This document shows positions 29,901 through 41,344 of a DNA stretch of 64,000 nt, in pieces. Where the stretch lies: contig NC_090133.1 of NCBI RefSeq assembly GCF_040581485.1, positions 20,212,001-20,276,000 of the forward strand. Direction: 5' to 3'. Every line of letters begins with the position of its first letter. Position 1 is the first letter of the stretch. The translations under genes and the position numbers were made by a program. The notes beneath the pieces were generated by a model, which ran no database searches, had not been told where the DNA came from, and was given only the letters and a program-made list of their open reading frames with translations. This DNA comes from Linepithema humile (lineage: Eukaryota > Arthropoda > Insecta > Hymenoptera > Formicidae).

Positions 29901-30712
29901 TATCGTGACCGACACACTGTGTGCCATACGTCACAGCCCGGCGAGTTTCCCTCGCCGGGTCCTCGAACTCGCGCGGCGGCTATTTATAAAGAAAAATTAT
30001 GCCCTTGAGATTGCGTAATGAGCTCTCGTAGCCGGAAACGTTGCGACCGTCTTAAGCGCCCCTATGCTGGTTCACGCGCCCCAAGCGCGAAGTAAAAAAA
30101 AAAAAAAAAAAAAAACGAAAAGGTTCCTAAAATTTCTGCTTTCACCGTTATGCCGGGTCACTGCAAACCAAGCGATCAATTTTTACATGTTTTTACGATT
30201 ATATTTTGTTGTTGAAAATAATAAATATTATATAGATATTGATTCTTATTAATAAAAGTACTAAAAGCACGACATGCATAAGAATTCGACTTTTTTTGTA
30301 ATGAGTGTGTTATAGCTCATCGAAGCGGATATTAAATGGTTAGGAAGCAATTTATCTAAATAGATTGTCGTTGAAATTTTTCGATAACCGCATCGCTATT
30401 CAAACGCGTATGTGCTTTATCGCTTAACAATGTGCGCTTGTCACACACATACAAAAGTGTATACACGTATATATTTCGACTATATATTCGACTATAATTT
30501 CTCTATTGCTGTTCCCCTTTCCAAAGTAGTCGCATAGGGCGCTGCCTTATCACACGTAAGCGAGTGTATCGTGCTGATAAGATCGCTTCCGGATACATAA
30601 GTTGCCCGAAGAAAAGCGAATGTTGGCGAGTACGCAAATTGTATTTCTCGACATTAAAAAATTTAAGAGCGGTAGTTTTTATAAGACGCTTAGCGCAGAG
30701 TTCTGAAATTTG

Positions 30713-30848
30713 TGTTGATAGTCGACCATTTCGATGGTCGATCGTTATCAACATTATTTCAAGATTCGTGCTCGACCATCATCGATGGGACCACGAATCT
30801 TGAATTTCCGTGCTCGACCATGGAATCAATTAAGCCATGGGACCACGG
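30713..30848 (+). ncRNA. cluster of three adjacent hairpins, candidate structured element
   Basis: Three inverted repeats follow each other with almost no spacer. Hairpin 1 spans 30,713-30,753 (TGTTGATA pairs with TATCAACA, inner TCGACCAT with ATGGTCGA, loop TTCG). Hairpin 2 spans 30,758-30,804 (13-bp perfect stem from TTCAAGATTCGTG, inner CCATC/GATGG). Hairpin 3 spans 30,808-30,848 (CCGTG/CACGG and CCATGG/CCATGG). All three carry TCGACCAT in the 5' arm, so they look like diverged duplicates. Whether they are transcribed is unknown. A decayed foldback transposon is the main alternative. Confidence 0.4.
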
Positions 30849-30919
30849 ATGCATGGATAGGCTAGGAAAGATTCTGAAGAAATTAGCGTATAGCAAGACT
30901 ATATTTCAAAATCAATAAC

Positions 30920-32230
30920 CAAACAAAAATCGATAACAAAAAATGCGCTCTTTTATTAAATAAATTATTTCAAATGTAAAACATAAATTTTCAATTTTTG
31001 TCCCGTTTGTGTAAAACATATTCTTTTTATTTTTAACTTATATTTACATACGCATATGTATCTCAAAAATTTTAATATATTAAGTTATTCGGAAAATTTG
31101 TAGCAGTTTTTATGACTAAATAAAAAACAATTGTTTTATATTTAAATCCATCTTTATTCAATAATATATGTACGTTGTTTTCGACAACATTTGGCCATCT
31201 TTAACAACTTGTTTATACATATTACTAAATAAATGAACATATAAATATATAAAAATTGTTTTTGATTTTGTCATAAAAAAGACTATAAACTTTTTGAATA
31301 ATTCAATATATGTTGCTTTAATTCTTATTTATAAAGAACATTTATTAAATATTCCAAAGTTAAATATTCAACGAATCTAAATCTTAGTCCATCCATTTTA
31401 AAATAATGGATCTATGACATTATATATTTGTTATATTTTATCTATAACATTCTTGTATATCATTATGCTTATAATATTGCATTGTATGATTTTCTTTATT
31501 TTGTATTGAAATTTATCCTATTTTTATTGTATTCACATATACGAGGATAAAATAAAAAGTAAAAAGATTTTTCATTCTCAAATTAATGAAAAATATCCCA
31601 AATATTGCAGAGACAAACTAGTCCTTATATAATGTTCTTGTCTACACTTACATACTCTTTAATTCATATATTTTTTAACTCATTGCAAACCGGAAACATA
31701 AATCAACATGTCCTGTTTTTGAAATGTTAATTTACGTGTTTCGAATAATCTTGTGTGGTATTATTAACATGTTCCATGCCGTGTGGCTTACTGGTGGCCT
31801 CACTAAATTTTCTATTCAGGCCGTTTAAAATAAAATATTTTATATTTCTTAAATTTATTATAGCTTTTTATGATGTACAACATATTTTGTGTGTGTTACA
31901 TTTTATTTTTAGTAATTTCTATAATTATAATTTTTTACAACATATACATAAATTTCACGACGTAAATAGAAAGTTATGTAAAATCAGAGCGACATGGAAC
32001 ATGTTAACACATAAATATATATAAAATATATATAACGCGTGTGACAAAAAATATAATTTAAATTTATCAAGATAATAAATAATTTGTTCTTCTAGAAACT
32101 AACTAAATTTAAAATATTTTGCAATGTGCAAACTAAAATTTTTATAAAATCAATATCATATACGATCTACAATGTGTTAAATTTTATAGTATGTATCTTA
32201 TAGATCCATTATCTTAATAACAATCAAGAC
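30920..32230. other. AT-rich noncoding DNA with short inverted repeats
   Basis: Very AT-rich sequence without a gene. Two nested inverted pairs are visible: ATAATGGATCTAT near 31,403 with its complement near 32,200, and ATTAACATGTTCCATG near 31,763 with its near-complement near 31,990. They may be the ends of a non-autonomous DNA transposon, but no target duplication was found. Confidence 0.35.
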
Positions 32231-32249
32231 AAATTATAAACTCACTCAC

Positions 32250-32303
32250 CGATTGATGCGCAGCAGCGGAGTTGTCATTCTGTTGATCTGCATAGTTGAT
32301 GAT
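32250..32303 (-). CDS. candidate 54-bp internal exon of a host gene
   Basis: On the minus strand a pyrimidine-rich acceptor (TTTTCGTATTTTACAG) ends at 32,304 and a strong donor (GTGAGTGAG) begins at 32,249. The 54 bp between are open in more than one frame, one being Ile-Ile-Asn-Tyr-Ala-Asp-Gln-Gln and another Ser-Ser-Thr-Met-Gln-Ile-Asn-Arg. I do not recognise the protein. The exon lies 258 bp downstream (minus-strand sense) of the next candidate exon, whose frame joins without a stop in either reading. The gene would continue to the left of 32,250, but no further exon could be called. Confidence 0.35.
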
Positions 32304-32561
32304 CTGTAAAATACGAAAATAAGTCAAGATTATAATTGCGTTCATAATGAATATTTATCAAATCATAATTGAGTACATTGAACTTTTAATTCTTTTTGTA
32401 AGCAAATATGGAATAAAAAAATTATTGAAAAAGTTTAATTATTAAAATAAAAAGTAATAAATATGTAAATAAATTCTAATAATAATCAATATTAACTAAT
32501 GTAAATATTTTAAGTCTTTTAATTTACAACATTTTCAACAAATAAATGAATTATTATTTAC

Positions 32562-32622
32562 CGTAAAGTTGCTCCGCCGGCGCCCGATGCTCCTCCTGAG
32601 CCTCCTCCTCCTCTCAGTGGTC
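32562..32622 (-). CDS. candidate 61-bp exon, Gly/Ser-rich or Arg-rich
   Basis: On the minus strand the exon ends at a GTAAAT donor (32,561) and may begin after CTTCGAAG at 32,623. Two frames are open: one Gly/Ser/Ala-rich (Gly-Pro-Leu-Arg then GGGGSGGASGAGG), the other Arg-rich. The exon and about 25 bp of the following intron are repeated, in opposite orientation, at 42,337-42,397 with two substitutions, so the sequence belongs to a duplicated locus. The element of copy 1 is inserted only 14 bp upstream of the presumed acceptor. The acceptor is weak, so the 5' edge is uncertain. Confidence 0.35.
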
Positions 32623-32645
32623 CTTCGAAGCACTCACATTGAATC

Positions 32646-33280
32646 ATGTTCGTGAACCTAGCATATCATTTTCCAGCAGATCAAAAATAAAAGAGAGTTC
32701 TTGTCGCATGCAGTCGAGTTCTATAGTTCCTTATAGTTTTTAGTAATAGTTCTGGTGATTTTATCCAAAAAAACACCAATCGAAAAAATGATCTGCTAAC
32801 TTCCCGTAGCAGATCATTTTCTAGCAGATCAAAAATAAGAGAGAGTTCTTGTCGCATGCAGTCAAGTTCTATAGTTCCTGATAGTTTTTAATGATAGTTC
32901 TGGTGATTTTATAAAAAAAAACACCGATCGAAAAAAATGATCTGCTACGGAAAGTTAGCAGATAAAAAATAGAGGACACTGAACATATATGTGATATGCT
33001 GGCCGTATATTGATAGTTCTGTTAATAATTAAAAAGTTTTCGTGTAGTTCTGGGCGAGTACATTGCTTTTCCAAAGAGTTCTGACGACTAAAATAATTAG
33101 AAAATTTTTTAAACAATTATTTTACCCGAAAAACACGCATTTTTGAGTATATGTGTGATATGCTGGCCGTATATTGATAGTTCTGTTAATAATTAAAGAG
33201 TTTTCGTGTAGTTCTGGGCAAGTACATTGCTTTTCCAAAGAGTTCTGACGACTAAAATAATTAGAAAATTTTTTAAACAA
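32646..33280 (-). repeat. copy 1 left arm (terminal inverted repeat)
   Basis: It starts at ATGTTCGTGAACC, continues through two ~170 bp subterminal repeats (about 32,660-32,820 and 32,821-32,965, each opening with an AGCAGATCAAAAATA-like word) and then two ~164 bp units with GACGACTAAAATAATTAG. A perfect 14-bp palindromic stem with an 8-nt loop lies at 32,785-32,820 (AAAATGATCTGCTA / TAGCAGATCATTTT). Confidence 0.9.
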
Positions 33281-33594
33281 TTACTTTTTATTTCTAATAA
33301 AATTTTATGGGTAAAATTAATTATATTTAGTAAACAAATTATATCGCCAAGTTGTTGAACGTATAAGTATCGAGGCTCTAGTTGATATTGGAAAGTTCTC
33401 AATAACAATATCCATCAATAGTAATAAAAATAATTGTTAACAATTTTTATCATCTTTTCGCTTATGTAATTGTGATACGTTATTGTATATTGGGGGGTTT
33501 TTTCGAACTATATATTTAATACTTCTATACATTTCAGAAAAGTTCTGGTTTCTAATATTTAAATAATTGTTAACAACTTTTATAAACTCTACTA

Positions 33595-34113
33595 CAGTCA
33601 GTTAAATAAGAGCGTGCCAAACCTTATTCACAATCGGTAAAAAATATTATTCTAAATCTTATGTGAATTGATAGAGCAAACCTTTGTCCTTGGCGCATTT
33701 TAAAAAAAGATTTAGTTGTTGTTGATCTTTTGTAAGAAAAACACGCTAAGCGCCATGAGTGCCAAATACGCAAAGCGCTACGAGGCTGTGTTTCTGTGCA
33801 TTCACCCAAAAGGTCCAAAAATGTCGCAATCAGCAGCTGCTAAATATATTAAAAAGTCAAGAACATTTGTGAAGAAGTGGATTCTGCGATATAAAGCCAC
33901 AAAAAATGTGGATGATTTACCGGAACGTGGCTCAAAAGGCAAAGTGGACAAAAAAGGTGATAAAATGATCGTTGATCTGTTTTCGCGGAATCCTGGCTTA
34001 ACACTGCGTCAAGGACAAGCAAAATTGAAGCAAAAAGGTTTATATATATCGTATGTAACTATTCGAACTCATCTCCGTGCTCATGACATGAAATGGCGCA
34101 GCACAATAAAGAA
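33595..34113 (+). pseudogene. 3'-truncated Tc1-type transposon fragment
   Basis: It begins with the Tc1 end CAGTCAGTTAAATAAGAGCG after a TA dinucleotide (33,593-33,594), exactly as in the fuller copy at 45,456. It encodes only the N-terminal DNA-binding part of the transposase (start at 33,755: helix-turn-helix region with Lys-Lys-Ser-Arg-Thr-Phe-Val-Lys-Lys-Trp). Homology stops at AGAA (34,110-34,113), where the sequence switches to the arm unit of the host element. The catalytic domain and right end are absent. The frame runs a few codons into arm sequence before TAA, so any protein would be chimeric and inactive. Confidence 0.9.
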
Positions 34114-35983
34114 GAGAACTGTCTAATTTTTAGCAGAACTATCAATATGCGGCCAGCATATCACACATATGCTCAAAAATGCGCGTTTTTCGGGTAAATT
34201 AATTGTTTAAAAAATTTTCTAATTATTTTAGTCGTCAGAACTCTTTGAAAAAGCAATGTACTCGCCCAGAACTACACGAAAACTCTTTAATTATTAACAG
34301 AACTATCAATATGCGGCCAGCATATCACACATATGCTCAAAAATGCGAGTTTTTCGGGTAAATTAATTGTTTAAAAAATTTTCTAATTATTTTAGTCGTC
34401 AGAACTCTTTGGAAAAGCAATGTACTCGCCCAGAACTAGAAGAGAACTGTCTAATTTTTAGCAGAACTATCAATATGCGGCCAGCATATCACACATATGC
34501 TCAAAAATGCGCGTTTTCGGGTAAATTAATTGTTTAAAAAATTTTCTAATTATTTTAGTCGTCAGAACTCTTTGGAAAAGCAATGTACTCGCCCAGAACT
34601 AGAAGAGAACTGTCTAATTTTTAGCAGAACTATCAATATGCGGCCAGCATATCACACATATGCTCAAAAATGCGCGTTTTTCGGGTAAATTAATTGTTTA
34701 AAAAATTTTCTAATTATTTTAGTCGTCAGAACTCTTTGGAAAAGCAATGTACTTGCCCAGAACTACACGAAAACTCTTTAATTATTAACAGAACTATCAA
34801 TATACGGCCAGCATATCACACATATGCTCAAAAATGCGTGTTTTTTGGGTAAATTAATTGTTTAAAAAATTTTCTTATTTTTTTAGTCGTCAGAACTCTT
34901 TGGAAAAGCAATGTACTCGCCCAGAACTAGAAGAGAACTGTCTAATTTTTAGCAGAACTATCAATATGCGGCCAGCATATCACACATATGCTCAAAAATG
35001 CGCGTTTTTCGGGTAAATTAATTGTTTAAAAAATTTTCTAATTATTTTAGTCGTCAGAACTCTTTGGAAAAGCAATGTACTCGCCCAGAACTACACGAAA
35101 ACTCTTTAATTATTAACAGAACTATCAATATACGGCCAGCATATCACACATATGCTCAAAAATGCGTGTTTTTCGGGTAAATTAATTGTTTAAAAAATTT
35201 TCTAATTATTTTAGTCGTCAGAACTCTTTGGAAAAGCAATGTACTTGCCCAGAACTACACGAAAACTCTTTAATTATTAACAGAACTATCAATATACGGC
35301 CAGCATATCACACATATACTAAAAAATGCGTGTTTTTCGGGTAAAATAATTGTTTAAAAAATTTTCTAATTATTTTAGTCGTCAGAACTTTTTGGAAAAG
35401 CAATGTACTCGCCCAGAACTAGAAGAGAACTGTCTAATTTTTAGCAGAATTATCAATATGCGGCCAGCATATCACATATATGTACAAAAATGCGTGTTTT
35501 TCGGGTAAAATAATTGTTAAAAAATTTTCTAATTATTTTAGTCGTCAGAACTCTTTGGAAAAGCAATGTACTGGCTCAGAACTACACGAAAACTCTTTAA
35601 TTATCATCAGAACTATCAATATACGGCCAGCATATCACATATATGTTCAGTGTCCTCTATTTTTTATCTGCTATCTTTCCGTAGCAGATCATTTTTTTCG
35701 ATCGGTGTTTTTTTTTATAAAATCACCAGAACTATCATTAAAAACTATCAGGAACTATAGAACTCGACTGCATGCGACAAGAACTCTCTTTTATTTTTGA
35801 TCTGCTAGAAAATGATCTGCTACGGGAAGTTAGCAGATCATTTTTTCGATTGGTGTTTTTTTGGATAAAATCACCAGAACTATTACTAAAAACTATAAGG
35901 AACTATAGAACTCGACTGCATGCGACAAGAACTCTCTTTTATTTTTGATCTGCTGGAAAATGATATGCTAGGTTCACGAACAT
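34110..35983 (+). repeat. copy 1 right arm, ~9 tandem units of ~164 bp
   Basis: The marker GTCGTCAGAACT recurs at 34,231, 34,395, 34,558, 34,722 and onward at 163-165 bp spacing. Units are of two kinds, one with ACACGAAAACTCTTTAATTATTAACAG-like sequence and one with AGAAGAGAACTGTCTAATTTTTAGCAG-like sequence. The outer ~330 bp consist of the subterminal repeats, ending GGTTCACGAACAT at 35,983. Short frames of about 64 codons inside the units are repeat shadows. Confidence 0.9.
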
Positions 35984-38900
35984 CTTACTGTCTGTGCGTT
36001 TCGTGTGCAACGTATGCTATCCGCCTGTCCAGTGCGTGTCTAAGCACCCGTGAAAATGCGACAAGCAACACTTGAGAACCTGTCTCGCGAAAAATAGATC
36101 AATTAAAAGAATCGACGGAAAAATTTATTTGGTGAAACGATGAATTTCTAGTGAAAATTTTTTTGAAAGGGTGCGAAGAAGAAAATGGGCTTTGAAATCG
36201 TTTCTTTGTGTTTCTGCCCGAGATACAGATAAATTCACGGATGCTCAATTCGATCGTTACAATCTGGATCGTCGTATTTATAGTCGGGGTATATATCCGG
36301 ACTTGTCGCGATTTTACGGAATAAATTCGAGCTTTTTTTCGTTTATATCCGTGCGTACATATGCGCATATATGTATATGGGTAGACGTATGGAAGGGATC
36401 CAGACGAATATGGGCGCATCTCGCGCGAGCAGATATTTGTATTGACGACAACTGCAGCGTGACACGTATCCTCCGTCGGTTGCTAATGGGTGAAATTTGT
36501 TTCGCCGCCCATTGTCTGCGGGCGATTTGGCCGATTTCAAATTTACTGGAACCGGTAACGTATTCGTATCGTACGGCCGATTGCACGAATGTACCTGGAC
36601 ACCAGACGGCAATAAGCCCACGGAAATATGACGCGCCGACGATTCAATATCCATCTCAATTATCCACCTCCGATGGCGGTTCTGAAATGATCTCGCGTAT
36701 TACAGGACGTGGCGCGTTCTCGATCGTTTAATCGATATTCACTCCCGCGGTTTATGGTTATCGCCATCATAATTGTCATTTCTCCGGTAACGACTTGTAA
36801 GTGTCCGGTCGTAAACGCCAAAAACCAACTACTAATTTCGATTGATGTTTTGCCAGCGGAAATTCGATTGAACTGGCGCATTATTAAATTAAATTTTTTA
36901 TATTTATTTTTCCGCTTCGTTACAAATATGTGTACGAGTGAATGGAGGAAATGGGACACGTGCACTACGCTTTTCACGCTCGCCAATGAAAATTGGCCAC
37001 GTGCTTTTTAACGTGCGTGCGAGCTTTTCTGTGAAGCATAAAAATAGTTGCGTTACGTACGTGCGTGCACGCGTGTGGCTCGCGATAGTTTACGGGGAAT
37101 AATGCAGTCGTCCGTGGTAGACGCGCGCGGGATAGTTAGCCGTAGGGTACTTCTGCGTGCTCTCTCGCGCGGTGTGTACCATAAAGCTCGTAGTAAATCG
37201 ACTGTGCAGCCCGAGCTCTCGTGTTGCACGTACGTGGAAAGTGGAGGCGGCGGCGGCGGCGGGAGGAGGAATACGCGGTGGTGCAGTAAGAGGCGGGAAG
37301 GGGGCGGGGGGCAGGGGGGCGCGGAGAGGGAGATGGGAAACCATTATTGAAATGCAGTAAATGGCCGTGAGTTTCAATTGCCCCTGGGTGCTTCCACTGT
37401 GCCCTACGAAAGAGGCAGCGGAAGGGAACACGGAGGGGGCGGCGGACAGAGGCAGGGAAAGGCGCCCCCTTTCTACCCCTTGCTACACCCTACTCCCGTG
37501 TCTGACCCGCTCCGCCGCAGATGGGAGAGAATTACGAGCGTTCGCCATGATTCGCCCTTGCCGGCACGCGAAAACATACGGGACTGTATCGATTGATAGC
37601 CGACACGATCAGCGCGCATTCGGCTTGTTCTTGTGAGAGGCTGGAAGGATTATCCTCGTAGTACCTGTTATTTATTCATGACAATTTGTTTTCCCGACAT
37701 AAGACCCCAGCATACATTTAGTATATATACTTTCGCTGTACGCATGGATATATGCGAATGTCCAACAAGCGTCCAAGAATAGCCATTGTGCAGCCGTGCC
37801 GCATGGCAAGAGAAACTTTTCCTCGGAAATATAAATCGCGTTGACATTCATCTCTAGATATACTTTCATATGCGCCTTCATGTATTCCAAGAAGCAACGT
37901 TCGACGGAAATGTCATGCGGCAAGGGTCGAATCTAAATCTACCTCGTCCTGTTTTATAGAATCTACGCGGGAATCGATAGCACTAGACGCGTGAAACTTT
38001 TCAGATTGCGCGCAAATTATTATCTAACATTACTTACTCTCTCTCTCTCTCTTAATCAGAAGCGCGCTTAAGAATATTACAATTCGTATAAAAATATAAA
38101 CTAAAAATTATCAGAATATATTTTACATACAAGTTTCTCAAACGGACTTGTTTCGCTATAATTTAACTTTCATTGTTGCTGTTGCTTGTAATATATATTT
38201 TTATCGGTTTTACATATATAAAAAATACATATTTAAAAAAGAATAATTGCCGCGATGATGTTTAAAGTGTTAGATAAAACAAGGGTCGCGCTTCATTGGC
38301 ATGTAGTCACGTCCTCGTGAGAGAACAACAGGCGCCAAAATGCGAGCGTTAGGTAACACAGTCAGGGAGACAAATGCGATATCGCGTCTCATACCTATAC
38401 CGGAATTTCAATGGAGTAGATGATATTCGGCGATTCGCAGACGCCGGTAACCAAATTGGACCCGTGTGTCACCGGCATACCAATAAGCGATATGCCGAAT
38501 ACTCCAGCCGCCGGCTTTATTTTCTCCGAGTACGCGGTGATTCATTCGCGAGTAAGCAATATAATCCGTTACATCTGTGTACGTCATGCAATGTATTTTT
38601 TTTTTTCACTTTACCTTTGGTTAATATTTGGAAATGCAACTATTCTATTGATCCGCCTTAAAGTTGTGAAGTACTGACTGGATAAACTGTGATATACATT
38701 ATCGAATGCTATAAAATGTATTAAATTTCAATATTGTCTAAAGTAAACGAATTATAATTTCGCGCAAAATATTTGTACGCTTAACGTAAAAATTTCAATC
38801 AGCTTGATCGGAACCGTGATTTTAATTCGAGCGCATTTACGTAATTAAATCAAGCCGTAATTATTTGTATTTTTAATTAATGACTGCATCGGAAAATATT

Positions 38901-40419
38901 AACGATTTACGTATTGAGAGTGAATAAATTTTCTGAAGTTTTTACGTTTACTATAAACTTTTAGATACTTGGATGATTATAACTATTTGTATCATTCATC
39001 TATTTCAGTTTTTTGCAATTCTTTATTTCTTTATTTGTTTATGGTTTAATTTTGATAGAAAATTTCTTTGCAAAAATCTTCTTGCAAATATGTATCTTAC
39101 ATTTGTATGGATATATAAATATATAAATAATATTTCGTCTAGAATTAATCAAAATATGATTTGGAAAGAAGAAGCATCGTAAAATTCTGTATCATAAGAA
39201 TATCTATGTTGGATATATCATTTATCAACCTTTGTTAAGCTAGCACCCCCACCACAAAAAATTAAAATAAAATATATACCAAAATAAAGTGCTATTTATG
39301 TGCTAATTTGGTGCTCTATTCCAGATTTTAGTGCTCGAATCGTTTATGGTAGCAGGAATTCGTGTTTGAAAGTGGGGGTGCTGATTTTCATCAAGCAATT
39401 TAGAGAATATTCAGAGAATATTTAGAGAATATTCTTAAAGTAGAATATTATTATAGTAGCCCATGTAATAAAACTTCTCTAATTAATTATATTAGAAAAT
39501 AATAAATAGACGATCTTATTAGCCGAATCATCAATTATAAATTGATTGCTTTTTTTCACGTTTTGCATTCTTGTTCTCGCAATAGGATTATATAACGTCT
39601 AGACAGTATTCAAGAGACTCATAACTTCTATATAAAACTAATGAGCTTAATACCGACGTTTTACTTTCGCGAGGATAATCACGTCGCACAACACCATCAA
39701 AGAGACGCGCAATAAAAGAAGGCAAATATCAATACAAGATATGCCCATGAAGGAAATGAACAGTGAGAAGGAGATCGTCCCCGGAAACGCGGGGAGTCCC
39801 GGAAAGTCTCAGGACTGAGTCTCACCCCCCGAGGGTCCATTGCAACGGCGGAAAAATAACTCTTTGTTAGGACGATCCTGCTAATAATAGAGTCGATATT
39901 AATCGTTTGCGCTCTTCTCTGAGAAAAGCGACCGGACCCGCTCGTTTGTTACCGTGGGCGGGTAAATACGTGAAACGTATCCGTTAAAAAGTAAAAGGGG
40001 GTCCCGTTATTATTAACCGCGCGAAACGCCGCCGACAGACAGACAGTTGCACTTATTTGCTACGAGCGGGGGCGTTGCAATATAGTACGCAATATACGCT
40101 TCAGCGTAGCAAAATATGGAGGGGTGCAAAATTGTAATAGATCCCGATAATTAAGTGTGTAAAAACCGCGTGGTGGCGTGGCGTTTTTTTTTTTGCTTAG
40201 CGCTTGGAGTGCCCGAACTACTTCCAGCGTAGGGGCACTTCCGACGGTCAAATAGATTTTGATTTTTTTAACACAAGGGATGATTCTTGTTTCATAATTT
40301 GGAATAAACAGTAAACTTTATCTTTTATTCAAATATTTTTGGAAATTGGGACATTTACGATAGATTTAATGTATTATTAATGTCTTAAAAAGTATTAAAA
40401 TATCTAGCTAAATGCAGAT
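35984..40419. other. noncoding segment between the two elements
   Basis: No gene is supported. One plus-strand frame at 36,171-36,731 is unusually long (186 codons) but has no domain or exon signals. A GGC/GGAGG-rich patch lies at 37,240-37,330. The block around 38,810-38,910 is rich in TAATTA/ATTA motifs and could be a conserved regulatory element. A GC-rich block spans about 39,780-40,060. Confidence 0.5.
39242..39382. mobile_element. small inverted-repeat element (putative MITE)
   Basis: AGCACCCCCAC at 39,242-39,252 is exactly complementary to GTGGGGGTGCT at 39,372-39,382. The 141-bp unit has an AT-rich interior with several GTGCTA/GTGCTC words. No matching target duplication could be found beside it, so the family cannot be named. 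A chance inverted repeat is unlikely given 11 perfect G/C-rich pairs. Confidence 0.45.
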
Positions 40420-40721
40420 TAGTGTTTGAAATAATTAATATTTATAAAATAATTACTGCGCACATTAAACTTTATATTCGTTTATTTATGCACACGTCTA
40501 AACAAAGAATTAAAATTTTCAAAAATATATTTTTTGAATAAAGAAAAAAGTTTAATTAGTTGAAATAATAATATGTAAAAAATTTCAAAAAATGGTGAAT
40601 ATTAATTTACTATTATAAATATTTTACTAAATATTTAAAGTATTTTAAATATTTTATATACGCTACATTATATAATATTTTACATGCAATATTTTGCGAA
40701 TAACAAATAAATGAATAATTA

Positions 40722-40723
<2 letters not shown>
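40420..40723 (-). repeat. inverted partner of 42,400-42,714
   Basis: Read on the minus strand, this ~300 bp AT-rich block matches the plus-strand block starting just after the exon copy at 42,397: both contain ATTCATTTATTTGTTATTCG, then AAATATTGCAT, then AATATTCACCATTTTT and ATTATTTCAACTAATTAAAC. A few substitutions separate them. The inverted pair is about 1.7 kb apart. Confidence 0.8.
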
Positions 40724-40781
<58 letters not shown>

Positions 40782-40790
40782 TACATATAT
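40724..40790. repeat. (AT)n microsatellite
   Basis: About 26 AT dinucleotides followed by imperfect ACATATATACATATATGT units. It lies exactly where the exon-side end of the inverted block stops, and may mark or have caused the breakpoint. Confidence 0.95.
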
Positions 40791-41344
40791 GTATATGTGC
40801 AGTATACAATTAAAAATTTAATAACTTTGTTAAAAAAATTTTGTGATATTTATAATGCAATTTTATTATATTTTAATACCCTGAATAATAGTTGTTAGCT
40901 ATATATTAACGAATTATGAGTTAGTGAAAAAGCAACAGTTATATTTTTATTAATTTATATATTGCAGAGGGCATTATTTAATTTTTTAATCATATGTTTA
41001 AGTTTTTGCACATTTCTAATAATTAAAGATATAACTACATGTGTATGGTATTTAGATGTAATACGTACGCTTCAAATTGTCAAAAATTTTTGCAATTTTG
41101 TACGACAATGCATCTCTCTGGTCGCCCGTGACTTGTAAATTACATTTACCCAAAATAAATTCTTGAATAGACGCTACATCTCTAATGGAAAATACATTAT
41201 ATTTCTCTTGAGCGAATTTATAGATGATTTTACATATTAAAATCTCTACTCACTGCAATCATAACCTTTTTCAATCCGTCGACCGCTAAACGATCGAGGA
41301 AACATCGTTGATCGCAAATTTCCGCGGTAAATAATACATTCCAA

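Larger units (their letters stand above)
11496..30712. other. noncoding region, no gene supported
   Basis: This is about 19 kb without a recognisable gene. Frames up to about 150 codons occur but have no domain, no consistent codon pattern and no convincing exon structure. A pyrimidine-rich tract ending in an AG (13,410-13,497, ...GGAACAG) looks like a splice acceptor, and a perfect GTAAGT donor occurs at 11,751. These isolated signals cannot be joined into a gene by eye. The rest reads as intron or intergenic DNA. Confidence 0.55.
32646..35983. mobile_element. Foldback/MULE-type element, copy 1 (internally deleted)
   Basis: Both ends read ATGTTCGTGAACCTAGCATA inwards, and both arms are made of subterminal repeats followed by ~164 bp tandem units in opposite orientation. 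The left arm (32,646-33,280) has two units, the right arm (34,114-35,983) about nine. Between them lie about 300 bp of unique AT-rich internal sequence (33,281-33,592), identical or nearly so to 45,146-45,453 of copy 2, and a truncated Tc1 element. The transposase gene is missing, so this copy can only be moved in trans. The 9-bp flanks do not match each other (CATTGAATC left, CTTACTGTC right), which points to rearrangement after insertion. Confidence 0.85.

Noticed and set aside
31403..32215. Nested short inverted repeats as a defined transposon
   Set aside because: Only 13-16 bp pairs in very AT-rich DNA, with no target duplication. Listed as a property of the region, not as an element.
35480..35800. 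64-106 codon frames recurring in all arms (also at 43,419, 43,505, 61,541, 61,627, 62,183)
   Set aside because: They follow the 164-bp tandem units and appear wherever a unit lacks a stop. No conserved start context or domain.
36171..36731. 186-codon plus-strand frame
   Set aside because: Longest frame in the unique DNA, but no domain, no splice context, no promoter, and overlapping frames of similar composition on the other strand. Most likely chance.
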